Source of the DNA: Ruminiclostridium cellobioparum subsp. termitidis CT1112
GTDB lineage: Bacteria > Bacillota > Clostridia > Acetivibrionales > DSM-1351
Assembly: GCF_000350485.1 (NCBI RefSeq)
Contig: NZ_AORV01000035.1
Coordinates: 1-64,000 of the forward strand
DNA: 64,000 nt
Reading direction: 5' to 3'
The notes beneath the pieces are model-generated. The model saw only the letters and a program-made list of their open reading frames with translations. It searched no databases and was not told the origin of the DNA. A program made the position numbers and the translations under genes. Positions 55,282 to 64,000 of this stretch are shown in pieces (position 1 is the first letter of the stretch; each line of letters starts with the position of its first letter).

Positions 55282-55977
55282 CTAATTTATTTTTTTAAAC
55301 GCCTTACCATCTATCGCCACCTCATATGTATGTGTTCCTTTTTTTATTCTTTCATCTTCATTTTTTTTATCGTCTTCGTTTGTTGTAGGTTGACGAAAAG
55401 GTATCACTTTAAAAATAATTAAATTACCATTGATATTTGAGGAGATATCCCCTTGAGATGGATCACCTAGGAAGTCGAGATCACATATTTCTTGTCTTAG
55501 GTTACCATCTACATTTATTTTATACAATTTAAATACCCCATCGTTTCCATCAAGAAATGTATAGTATATCCAGTTATCTAAAACAGAGATAGTAACTACC
55601 CTTTCATCATCGCATATTTTAGTTGTCTCTGAACCATCGGCCTTCTTTTTGTAAATTTTAAAAGTATCATCTTTATTAAGATAGTATACCCAATTTATTT
55701 TACTATTTGGTACACTAAAAGAAGTAATTTTTGAAGTACTGGCCGCGGAATTATTAGTTGTCTCTTCTGATGTACCAGTGGTCGAATTATTAGAAGCCTC
55801 TTCTAAAGTACTAGCCGCCAAATTATCTGGATTCGATTTTGAAGTTGAAGTGGTCAAATCAATAGAAGTACTTTTTGTATCTTCTGTTTTAGAAGATGAA
55901 TTATTAATGTTATTGCAGCTACATGTACTTATCAAAATAAATATTGCTATTATAAAAGTGACTGTCTTTCTTTTCAT
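55282..55977 (-). CDS. DUF5050-like lipoprotein, candidate immunity protein
   Basis: 231 aa. Lipoprotein signal with lipobox ISTCSC (Cys about 20), then a Ser/Thr/Asn-rich tether of about 70 residues, then a domain with repeated NWVYYLN, DNWIYYTF and IYKKKADGSETTKICDDE segments, as in DUF5050/beta-propeller-like lipoproteins. GAGGAGG precedes ATG, 20 nt after the toxin stop codon. An extracellular lipoprotein would be the right place to block a wall-degrading toxin, so immunity is my main hypothesis. Confidence 0.75.
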   Translation of the reverse strand: MKRKTVTFIIAIFILISTCSCNNINNSSSKTEDTKSTSIDLTTSTSKSNPDNLAASTLEEASNNSTTGTSEETTNNSAASTSKITSFSVPNSKINWVYYLNKDDTFKIYKKKADGSETTKICDDERVVTISVLDNWIYYTFLDGNDGVFKLYKINVDGNLRQEICDLDFLGDPSQGDISSNINGNLIIFKVIPFRQPTTNEDDKKNEDERIKKGTHTYEVAIDGKAFKKIN

Positions 55978-55997
55978 TGGAATACCTCCTCGTATTA

Positions 55998-58900
55998 TTA
56001 CTTATGATAAAAATATTGCTTGGTATCATTTTTGCTCCAAACATTATTGATTGGGCTTAGCCTTGTTATCCATCTTTCTCCACCCGCTTGAGACACATAT
56101 ATTTTACCATTGCCTGGATTAGGGGACGGCGCTATTATAGCAGTATGCCCCGAATTAACTGCAATGGTCGGATACCCCTGATTTGCCATGTTTTGTGCCT
56201 CATTAACTGAAACGGCAATCCAATCAGCATCTTTTCCCTCATCACCATTCATCCACTTCTGTATACCCGCTGATACCATATATTGGGGTAAAGCAACTCC
56301 CATTGCATTTAATACATCTTGTGCATAAACGTTACAAAAAGTTAAACCACTCCTTGGAGTGTATCTTGGATTTGTCTCAACATTAAATTGATCAAGAACT
56401 TCATTAAATGCATCTACACTTCTTTCTCCTGGTGCATTTGTAACTTTAGGTACAACAGGTGTTGAAAAATTAGTACTTGTTACATTTCCATTTGAATTAT
56501 ATGTGACTTTGCCTGCATTCTGATTATTTGTATTGTTATTATTAGTAGTACTCAAATTTTTTTCAACTTCATTTGTATTCTTATTTTGATTTTGTGTCGG
56601 TGCTGGGTTTGATGATGTCGACGGTGCTAAACTTGAAGATGAGTTACTAGATTTTAAGCCGTTCCTATAACTGTCTGCTATTGTCCCAGTCATTGAACCT
56701 GCCCCACTTACGCCCATATTAGCCACAAGTTGGCTATTACTTGAGTTTACCGAAACTGACTTAGTACTTTCATTCCAGTTTGCAGTCGAACCACCTAAAC
56801 TTTTTGAGGTAGAAGCAACAGCAACTTGAATTTTTCCATCGTTGCTCACTGTAAATGAAGATCCATCACTCGCTACACCTACTCCGTTTTTCATGTCCTT
56901 TAGATTATACGTAACAGTTTTACCTCCAATTGTTACAGTAGCTGTTGCACTTTTAGAATCATATGATGTCTTCCCCCCCAAACCGGTTACAATATCAGTT
57001 AAATTTCCATAAGATTTACCATTATTAAGGCTTGCATTTCCTACATCCTTACCATTCACATTTATGGTTACATACCCAGTTGGATCTACGTACATAATAG
57101 GGTTATTCAGACAATACGTATATAAATTCAAACTTAGCGGGTCATTAAGGGTTCCCGTATATGTATCCTCATTTATGAATCTTGCAATCTTGCTGTCATA
57201 ATAACGTGCATTCAAATAGTAAAGATCTGTTTCCTTATCATACTGGTAACCTGCATAGGTAATGCTGTTATTGACGTTTCCAGTTTGTTCGACTATGTTT
57301 CCAAAGGCATCATAGTAATAGGTTCCTGAAATTGTTCCATCTTCATTTAACAGAGTTGTGACATCTCCATGTCCATTGTACATATAATTCATTGTATCAC
57401 TGCCGCTGCTTCTTGTCAGGAGATTTATTCCATATATATTTTTTGCAGTCTGATTACCTGCTCCGTCTGTTTCAAGTATTACCTTGTCTGCTTCGTACAG
57501 GTAGTTTGTTTTTTGACCGTTTTCTGTTTTTGCTACTCTGAAGCCTTCTCCATTGTACGAGTATGTTACCTTCTTGTCTCCTGTTGTGGTTTTCGCAAGC
57601 TGGTTCCACACATCATACTGATAGTAGGTTACCTCGTTTGTTATACTGTTTCCGGCTTTGCTCAGGTTGAAGTTACCTGTAACATTTGCGTCAACAGGTT
57701 TTATGGTCTCTTTTGTTTTCGAGACAGTGTTTCCGTTATTATCAAAGCCATACTTTTCTGTTACTGTTTCATTTCCGCTTTGTTTTATAGTTGATACCAG
57801 CCTGTTCTGCTCGTTATAGATGTAGGTGGTTGTTACTGAAACAGTTCCTGTTAATATTGTTTCGGTTAATCTGTTTCCTGCCTTGTCAAAGGTATAGCTT
57901 GTTATTCTTCCGTTTGGCTCAGTAACCTTTTCCAGCCTGTTAAGACTGTCGTATTGATAGTTTGTTATGCCTTTCGAGTCTGTTTTTGAGGTCTGGTTGT
58001 GAGCTCCGTCGTAGGTATAGCTATAGCTGTCTATTATATTTCCGTCAGACTTTTTATTAACAAGTGTTTTGTTCAATCCATCCTTGTAATAGGTATACTC
58101 TTCTTTTGCCCCGTCAGAATATATTACACTCTTTCGGCTGCCGTCATTGTTGTATTCATAGGTTGTGGTCTTTCCGTCTGCTGATACTTTATACAGTCTC
58201 CCCACTTTATCTAATATTTTTTTTGTACTGTTATTCTTAGGGTCTGTTGTGGTTTCTGAATAATGTCCTTCACCTTCATCTTGATCGTAGGTATATGTTG
58301 TTGTACCGAACCCCGGAACTGTTTTTGTCAGTACCCTGTTCTGTTCATCGTAGGTTCTTTCTGTTGTTCCTGTACTGTCAGTTATGGTTAGCTGGTTACC
58401 GTTATTATCATAGGTATATGATATTACGTTGCTTCCAATAGCTTTTGAGGTAAGCCTTCCATGGATATCATAGATATAGCCGGTGACTTTGCCATTCCTA
58501 TCGGTCTTGCTTTCCATGTTACCGTCGGCAAAATATGTATACTTCTCTACTTTTGAATTCAGATAGGTATATTGTCCCGGATTTCCCAGCCTTCCACCCT
58601 GGTCTATCTTTTTTGTCAGCTTATTGGCTGTGTTGTACTCATAAGTTGTTGTATTGCCTTTTCCATCAGTCTGTGTCAGTTTGTTGCCGTTTAAATCATA
58701 GGTATAGCTTGTAATTTCTGATTTCGGGTTTATTACCTGGGTAAGTCTGTTAAATTCGTCAAATTTGTATGTAGTTGTAATGGTTCTGCCGTCTGTTTTG
58801 GCAACTACATTCCCCACATCATCATAAGACTGGCTGGTTGTATGTCCTTCCGGATCCACTGTGGCAATAAGCCTGTTGTTTATGTCATATATGTAGCTGG

Positions 58901-61900
58901 TTACATTCCCAAGTGCATCAACAGATTTTACCTGTTTGCTGTTCTTGTTGTACTCAAGTTTTTGTATTGTTGTGTATGCATCTTGTTTTTCTATTACCCT
59001 GTTCAGCGGGTCATATATATTTGTAGTTGCATTGCCCAGCCAGTCTGTAACTGTTGTCTGGTTACTATTCCTGTCATAACCGTATGTAATGGCTTTGCGT
59101 ACTCCTTTGACAGTTATTTCAGTAGCTTTAAGCCTGTTCAGTTCGTCATAGGTATTGGTTCTTATATTGCTGTTACCATCAACTTCTATACATTTGTTGC
59201 CATTTACATCGTAGCTTGCAGATATGGTTATTTCTTGTGTGCCGCCTGCTTTTTTCTCCATTGCTGACAGTTGTCTGCCCTGATTATCGTAGGTAAACAG
59301 ATTTACTTTACCCAATGAATCCTGCTGAAATTTCAGGTTACCTAATACATCATATTGGCATATTATTGTGGTAGCAGGGATGGTAGTATCCCCTGGATAT
59401 ATGGCCTTTCTTATCTTTCCAAGTGCGTTATATTCAAATATAGTTGTATTGCCGTTTCCGTCACTCTGAGTTAAGGCTCTTCCTACTAAGTCATAGGTGG
59501 ACCGCTGTATTACCTGCGCTGAAGAATTTAAATTTTTCTTGACATTGGTAGATAAAACATTTCCTGCATCGTTATATGTATAGCTTGTTATTACTCCATT
59601 TGCATTGGTCTCGGATACTTTTCTTCCAAGTCCATCATACTCAAATTTAGTAGAATAGGCTAATTCGCGCTCTTTTGAAACCGGATCTATAGTGGATTCA
59701 AGAGCATTAGCAAGATTGTACCTATACTCAATACCATATCCGCTTTCTATTTTTTCTTCAAGGGTACTACCACTGCCATAGTCATACCCAATTGCATTAA
59801 GTTCCTTTATCGTATTTCCTGAATTATCATATTTATATGCTTTGGTAAAAAGTGTTACCCATTGATTGGTAACAGGATCAAGGTATATATCTTTTTTAGC
59901 AATAACTCTGTCCATCACATCATAGACGTACTCTGTCCTGCTCATATCTTTTATACTTTTTACACTGTCATAGTTTTTAGGTGAAACCATAGCAATCAGT
60001 CTTTCACCAAGATCATAATTATTTAAGGTTATACCGTTTTTAGCATCAATTATTTTAACTAGATTCCCCCTTTGGTCATATTCATAGGTAGTAACATTGC
60101 CTTTAGGATTTTTTTGGATAAGTGGCTTGCCTTCCCAGTTATAGGTTGTCGATGATGTTATTGTGACCACATCACCTTTTTCATTTACACCGGGCTGACT
60201 CACCGAAAGCTGCCTGTTTAAAGAATCATAAGTATATGTAGTAATAACATTATCCGGTGTTGTCACAGTTTTTGTATTGCCGTTTTTATCGTAGGTATAT
60301 GATGTTGTAAGAACTGTGTCGGTATTGCTGCTAAAGTCATTCCCATATATATCCCCGGCATTGATGTGTTGTTTTTTTGCACTCAATTTTCCAAGATAAT
60401 TGTATGTGTACTCGGTAACCAATGCATTATCTGCAGATGCATATATACTCTCTTTTTGAAGGTTTCCATCATCATCATATAGATACTCCGTCTTCCGTTC
60501 CCCCGAGTCAGTTACGGTTTTTACTTTTCCATTTTTATAGTATGTATAATTCTTTATTACAAAATTTGTAGGTACTGTCCACAGATCAACCTTATCCTTG
60601 CCGGATTTCTCAGAAATTTTTCTTCCCGCTTTATCATAATCTGTTTTTTGATAGGTGTACTGTGTGTTTCCGTTTGATACTTCAAAGGGTAACCATTGCT
60701 CTACAAGCCTGTTTAACCCGTCATATTTGTAATATGTAGTACTTCCGTTCGATGCTATTTGTCTGTCTATTGTGCCGTTTGAGTTATATATGGTTTTAGT
60801 TTTTGTTCCGTCTGGATTCTGCTTTTCTACCAATCTGCCTGCATAATCAAAAATTGAAACAGTTAAGGCCTTGTCTGTGGCATTAAGATATTTTGTTTCC
60901 GTTTGCTGTGTTTTGCGGTCGTCCATTATAGCATAGCTGTATTCCATAAGGAGGTTTTCCATTGATGTTGAATCGTTTTTAAAATATACCTTCTTTAGCC
61001 TGTCCAGAACGTCATATTCATACCGGTATATTGAACCGTTATGCTTTGTTTCAGTCAGGGTATTTCCATATACATCATATGTGTAGCTTGTTTTATTCCC
61101 CACTGCATCGGTAACCGACTTAACTTTTCCACTGTCATAGTATTCATATCTGGTTCCCGCTGACATATCTGAGTAGGTATCTGCTGTGAGGTTGTCCTTT
61201 GTGCCGTCATACTGGTTTGGACTGATCTCCTGAAGCTTTCTTCCCATAAGGTCATAAACTACCCTTGTAGTCTCATTCTTATCACTTACAGTTACAGTTT
61301 TGATTAACAGTCCGTTTCTGTCATAGGTATATTCGGTTCTGTGGCCCTTAGGTGTTATGTCTGCCGTCTTCCAGCTGATCTTGTTATATTCATAATTTGT
61401 TACTTTTCCCTCAGGGTCAGTAACTGTTTTTATATCACCATATTGGTTATATGTGTAGGTAGTAGTATTTCCTTCGGGATCTGTTTCGCTTTTCAAAAGT
61501 GCTTTAGCACTGCAACCGGACTCTGTTCCTTCATAATACTGATAGGAGGTTATGGCAAAGTTGTTGCTGTCTGTTCCTGTGTATACATCTTTGCCGTTTA
61601 ACGGCTGTACCTTCTTTATCAGATTTATTTTATTGCTGTCATATATGTAGTATATGGTATTCCCGCACTCATCCACTTCTTTTGTAACATTGTTTTTATC
61701 GTCATACTCGGTGGTTTTGTTACTGCCATCAGGATTTATGACCTTTGTGACATTACCCCTGCTATCTACTTCATACTGTGTCTTGTTTCCGTTGCGGTCT
61801 GTTATGGAATTTATATCTCCATAAGTATTTTTGCCGTTATATTGGAAATATTCGGTATAGGTAGATTTTCCTTCAGGATCCTGCTCCTGTATTGTATAGA

Positions 61901-64000
61901 AGGAGGTATCAAACCAGTATGTGGACACCCTGTTGTTCATGTCGGTTACAGTTGTCTTTTTGTTTGTCATATCATAGGCATATTTGACGGTGTCACCAAA
62001 GGAATCCGTTGCTTCGGATACTTTATGCTGATTTTCTCCCTCGGCATGATTGTATGTGATTTTTTCAACCTGCTTTTGGTCATGATCCTGTATCTGGTTT
62101 AAGTAACCCCAGGAGTCATAAAAATATCTCATTTTACCGCCCATGGGATCTGTAACTACCGACAGCCTGTTACTGCTGTCATACTCATATTTGACAACCC
62201 TGTTTTCAGGATCAGTTATATTGTCTATAAAACCGTTGGTGTTATATGATATTTTATATTCCCTGCCTACAGTATCTGTTACCTTTGTAATCTTACCCGT
62301 ACTATTCACAGTTATATTTACCGAATTTCCGTTTCTGTCCTCCATTTTTACAAGGTAACGGTCGGTATTAAAGGTATACTTATACTGGTCCTTTGAAGTC
62401 AGGGTATATGTACCGTCTGTATTTTTTACAAATTTACTTCGGGATTCCTCAGGTTCATATACACTGCCGTTTAATCTGAATCTCTCCACACTTCCATTTG
62501 GTAAAATTACATCAACAACATTTGTACCATCAACGTAACCCTCAAAACCAAAAGTCCAGCCGCGGCCCATTGGTGTATTTTTATCACTGCGGGAATTGTA
62601 GGTTCGGGATATGTTCACCTGGAAACCCGGCGCAGGTACACTCATATCATTCACTGTAAATGAGAAGTTTCCTGATGCAGGATTCACTCCTGATTCACCA
62701 TAGTGCAGTTTTTCCTTTATCTTCGCCAGCTGGTCCATTGTATACCAGGTATCAATATTGCCCCCCTGTTGTCCTCCCGGAACAGTACTGTTGTCATTCC
62801 CCGGCCCGGTGTATGTATCGGCGGCAGGCTTAGTATTTGTCAGTGCAGCATATGCATCCACCCTACCACCTGATGAAACCTTCCCGCTCAAATTGGTACA
62901 AGGCACCACATTATCTTTTATCCGTTGAGAAATTTGTGTAATAGACAATGCCGGCAGATAGCTTTTTAAAAGAGCTGCCGTGCCTGTTACAAATGGAACA
63001 GCCGCCGAAGTTCCTGTAAAGTAGTCATATGCATTTCCGGGTGTTGTACTTAATATGTTTACTCCAGGTGCAGCAACATTTATTTTACTTCCATAGCTCG
63101 AATAGGGTGAAAGTACGCCTTTGCTGTCAATAGATGCAACCGACAATACATTCGGTATATCAAAGCATGCAGGATAAACAGGTGATACTGCCACATCAGC
63201 TCCCCTGTTGCCGGCTGCGCACACAAAGAGAATACCGCTGTTTACCATTGTATCTTTAAGAGCAAAATTGTCGTCTGTTCCGCCAAAACTACAGTTCATA
63301 ATCTTGACGCCCATTTTCATAGCATATTCAATTGCATCAATTACATCACAGGTATAACCCCAGTTTCCATTGATGAATTTTAAAGGCAGTATTTTTGCTT
63401 TCGGAGCAGTACCACTGATACCTTCACTGTTGGATGCAGCTGCAAGTATACCGGCTGTATGAGTTCCGTGGAAGTCCAATGTTGCATCATCAAACACTGT
63501 ATTGTCATTATGTACGAAATCCCATCCGTTAACGTCATCTATGTACCCATTTTTATCATCATCAATACCGTTACCCGGTATTTCACCTATATTTACAAAG
63601 ATATTATCTTTTAGATCCTTATGATTTATGTCCACTCCGGTATCCATCAGGCCGATTACCACATTTGCACCCTGATTGAGATTCCAGGCATTAACAGCAT
63701 TTATATCCACACCTGATCTTCCAAGCTGACCTTCTGTTTCCTGTCCATTGTTCTGAAGACCCCATTGGTTTTGGAACATAGGATCGGCAGGAGCGGCCAT
63801 TATTTCCAGCTTGTAGTTGGGCTGCGCAAACAAAACATCCGGGTCCTTTTTAAGTTCTTTTACCACTTTATCAATATCATCATTTTTATCTATCTCAAGC
63901 AGTTCTATCTTACTTTTGTCATACTTCTTTTTAGATTTGAACTTTTTAACCTTAACATTCTTTGTCAGAGTGCTTTTTACTTTGTCTTCCCTACCGCTGT
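55998..64000 (-). CDS. Giant subtilase-Rhs polymorphic toxin (5' end beyond window)
   Basis: More than 2660 codons; the frame is open to the window edge, so the signal peptide is not seen. Order: charged propeptide (VVKELKKDP...LFAQPNYKLE), S8 peptidase with complete triad (MDTGVD, FHGTHTAG, GTSAAVPF), an Rhs entry domain (VNPASGNFSFTV), dozens of YD repeats, the Rhs boundary YYLNARYYDSKIARF to MYVDPTGY (about 57200-57085), then a 360-residue tip: a copper-amine-oxidase-like stalk (VTINVNGKDVG), a Ser/Asn linker, and a papain-like terminal domain with TFCNVYAQDV (Cys) and NSGHTAII (His). The tip may cleave peptidoglycan or protein. Confidence 0.93.
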   Translation of the reverse strand, partial: SGREDKVKSTLTKNVKVKKFKSKKKYDKSKIELLEIDKNDDIDKVVKELKKDPDVLFAQPNYKLEIMAAPADPMFQNQWGLQNNGQETEGQLGRSGVDINAVNAWNLNQGANVVIGLMDTGVDINHKDLKDNIFVNIGEIPGNGIDDDKNGYIDDVNGWDFVHNDNTVFDDATLDFHGTHTAGILAAASNSEGISGTAPKAKILPLKFINGNWGYTCDVIDAIEYAMKMGVKIMNCSFGGTDDNFALKDTMVNSGILFVCAAGNRGADVAVSPVYPACFDIPNVLSVASIDSKGVLSPYSSYGSKINVAAPGVNILSTTPGNAYDYFTGTSAAVPFVTGTAALLKSYLPALSITQISQRIKDNVVPCTNLSGKVSSGGRVDAYAALTNTKPAADTYTGPGNDNSTVPGGQQGGNIDTWYTMDQLAKIKEKLHYGESGVNPASGNFSFTVNDMSVPAPGFQVNISRTYNSRSDKNTPMGRGWTFGFEGYVDGTNVVDVILPNGSVERFRLNGSVYEPEESRSKFVKNTDGTYTLTSKDQYKYTFNTDRYLVKMEDRNGNSVNITVNSTGKITKVTDTVGREYKISYNTNGFIDNITDPENRVVKYEYDSSNRLSVVTDPMGGKMRYFYDSWGYLNQIQDHDQKQVEKITYNHAEGENQHKVSEATDSFGDTVKYAYDMTNKKTTVTDMNNRVSTYWFDTSFYTIQEQDPEGKSTYTEYFQYNGKNTYGDINSITDRNGNKTQYEVDSRGNVTKVINPDGSNKTTEYDDKNNVTKEVDECGNTIYYIYDSNKINLIKKVQPLNGKDVYTGTDSNNFAITSYQYYEGTESGCSAKALLKSETDPEGNTTTYTYNQYGDIKTVTDPEGKVTNYEYNKISWKTADITPKGHRTEYTYDRNGLLIKTVTVSDKNETTRVVYDLMGRKLQEISPNQYDGTKDNLTADTYSDMSAGTRYEYYDSGKVKSVTDAVGNKTSYTYDVYGNTLTETKHNGSIYRYEYDVLDRLKKVYFKNDSTSMENLLMEYSYAIMDDRKTQQTETKYLNATDKALTVSIFDYAGRLVEKQNPDGTKTKTIYNSNGTIDRQIASNGSTTYYKYDGLNRLVEQWLPFEVSNGNTQYTYQKTDYDKAGRKISEKSGKDKVDLWTVPTNFVIKNYTYYKNGKVKTVTDSGERKTEYLYDDDGNLQKESIYASADNALVTEYTYNYLGKLSAKKQHINAGDIYGNDFSSNTDTVLTTSYTYDKNGNTKTVTTPDNVITTYTYDSLNRQLSVSQPGVNEKGDVVTITSSTTYNWEGKPLIQKNPKGNVTTYEYDQRGNLVKIIDAKNGITLNNYDLGERLIAMVSPKNYDSVKSIKDMSRTEYVYDVMDRVIAKKDIYLDPVTNQWVTLFTKAYKYDNSGNTIKELNAIGYDYGSGSTLEEKIESGYGIEYRYNLANALESTIDPVSKERELAYSTKFEYDGLGRKVSETNANGVITSYTYNDAGNVLSTNVKKNLNSSAQVIQRSTYDLVGRALTQSDGNGNTTIFEYNALGKIRKAIYPGDTTIPATTIICQYDVLGNLKFQQDSLGKVNLFTYDNQGRQLSAMEKKAGGTQEITISASYDVNGNKCIEVDGNSNIRTNTYDELNRLKATEITVKGVRKAITYGYDRNSNQTTVTDWLGNATTNIYDPLNRVIEKQDAYTTIQKLEYNKNSKQVKSVDALGNVTSYIYDINNRLIATVDPEGHTTSQSYDDVGNVVAKTDGRTITTTYKFDEFNRLTQVINPKSEITSYTYDLNGNKLTQTDGKGNTTTYEYNTANKLTKKIDQGGRLGNPGQYTYLNSKVEKYTYFADGNMESKTDRNGKVTGYIYDIHGRLTSKAIGSNVISYTYDNNGNQLTITDSTGTTERTYDEQNRVLTKTVPGFGTTTYTYDQDEGEGHYSETTTDPKNNSTKKILDKVGRLYKVSADGKTTTYEYNNDGSRKSVIYSDGAKEEYTYYKDGLNKTLVNKKSDGNIIDSYSYTYDGAHNQTSKTDSKGITNYQYDSLNRLEKVTEPNGRITSYTFDKAGNRLTETILTGTVSVTTTYIYNEQNRLVSTIKQSGNETVTEKYGFDNNGNTVSKTKETIKPVDANVTGNFNLSKAGNSITNEVTYYQYDVWNQLAKTTTGDKKVTYSYNGEGFRVAKTENGQKTNYLYEADKVILETDGAGNQTAKNIYGINLLTRSSGSDTMNYMYNGHGDVTTLLNEDGTISGTYYYDAFGNIVEQTGNVNNSITYAGYQYDKETDLYYLNARYYDSKIARFINEDTYTGTLNDPLSLNLYTYCLNNPIMYVDPTGYVTINVNGKDVGNASLNNGKSYGNLTDIVTGLGGKTSYDSKSATATVTIGGKTVTYNLKDMKNGVGVASDGSSFTVSNDGKIQVAVASTSKSLGGSTANWNESTKSVSVNSSNSQLVANMGVSGAGSMTGTIADSYRNGLKSSNSSSSLAPSTSSNPAPTQNQNKNTNEVEKNLSTTNNNNTNNQNAGKVTYNSNGNVTSTNFSTPVVPKVTNAPGERSVDAFNEVLDQFNVETNPRYTPRSGLTFCNVYAQDVLNAMGVALPQYMVSAGIQKWMNGDEGKDADWIAVSVNEAQNMANQGYPTIAVNSGHTAIIAPSPNPGNGKIYVSQAGGERWITRLSPINNVWSKNDTKQYFYHK
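57592..58850 (-). repeat. Segmental duplication of the Rhs core (parent copy)
   Basis: This stretch of YD repeats is the close DNA match of the orphan fragment at 53626-54772 on the same strand. The pair is a direct repeat about 4 kb apart that could recombine and swap toxin tips. Confidence 0.85.

Noticed and set aside
57369-62358. Long plus-strand ORFs opposite the Rhs gene, with hydrophobic, Cys/Tyr/Val-rich products
   Set aside because: They are antisense shadows of YD repeats; they lack ribosome binding sites and have biased, membrane-like composition typical of reverse reading.
55998-63000. CRISPR-like or tandem DNA repeats
   Set aside because: The repetition is protein-level YD repeats of varying sequence, not constant direct repeats with unique spacers.

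Overview
The window looks like the chromosome of a low-GC, spore-forming anaerobic Firmicute. A member of the clostridia, possibly the cellulolytic cluster III group (Ruminiclostridium-like), is my inference from a Spo0A-type regulator, a type III glutamine synthetase, a clostridial Cys-rich RiPP system, consensus sigma-A promoters and strong GGAGG ribosome binding sites. No species marker was checked.

Layout. 1-5 kb: tRNA-Lys, an XRE regulator divergent from a tiny membrane ORF, purA, a DUF1858 protein and a two-subunit class I fumarase. 5-11 kb: universal stress protein, HU, then on the minus strand an RNA methyltransferase gene and an aroA-aroC-aroK-(Spo0A-like) operon whose AroC lacks the catalytic histidines. 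11.7-18.5 kb: gdhA with a structured leader, YitT, RNA-modification genes, a HAD phosphatase, a TIM-barrel protein and speB. 18.5-31 kb: a nitrogen/glutamine block (ANTAR regulator, glnA, gatCAB, glnN, a chemoreceptor, asnB). 31-32.7 kb: an endolysin-like hydrolase and a frameshifted lipoprotein. 32.8-46 kb: a sugar or polyol catabolic cluster (DhaL, DhaK, RpiB-like, chemoreceptor, SDR, ribose-type ABC transporter, YesMN two-component system, divergent DeoR). 46-48 kb: amtB-glnK. 48-51.4 kb: a CcpM-type radical-SAM RiPP operon. 51.5-55.3 kb: wreckage (truncated exporter, orphan Rhs core with a different toxin tip and a possible immunity gene, IS remnants). 55.3-64 kb: a giant subtilase-Rhs toxin that runs off the right edge, with an adjacent lipoprotein that may be its immunity protein.

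How the parts work together. The clearest system-level signal is a shared RNA switch. The leaders of glnA, gatCAB, glnN and amtB-glnK each contain a hairpin with a six-base loop of the form AANGR(R/C), and its 3' arm is also the 5' arm of an intrinsic terminator. That is the known recognition layout of ANTAR antiterminators. A gene for an ANTAR protein with a degenerate receiver domain lies directly behind glnA, so the window appears to hold both the regulator and much of its glutamine regulon; asnB may be a fifth target. The second system is the SDR/DhaK/DhaL/RpiB/ABC cluster, whose parts match the D-threitol to D-erythrulose to D-erythrulose-4-P to D-erythrose-4-P route known from mycobacteria. 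The third is the right-hand conflict island, where a RiPP operon and a polymorphic toxin locus with a displaced cassette sit side by side.
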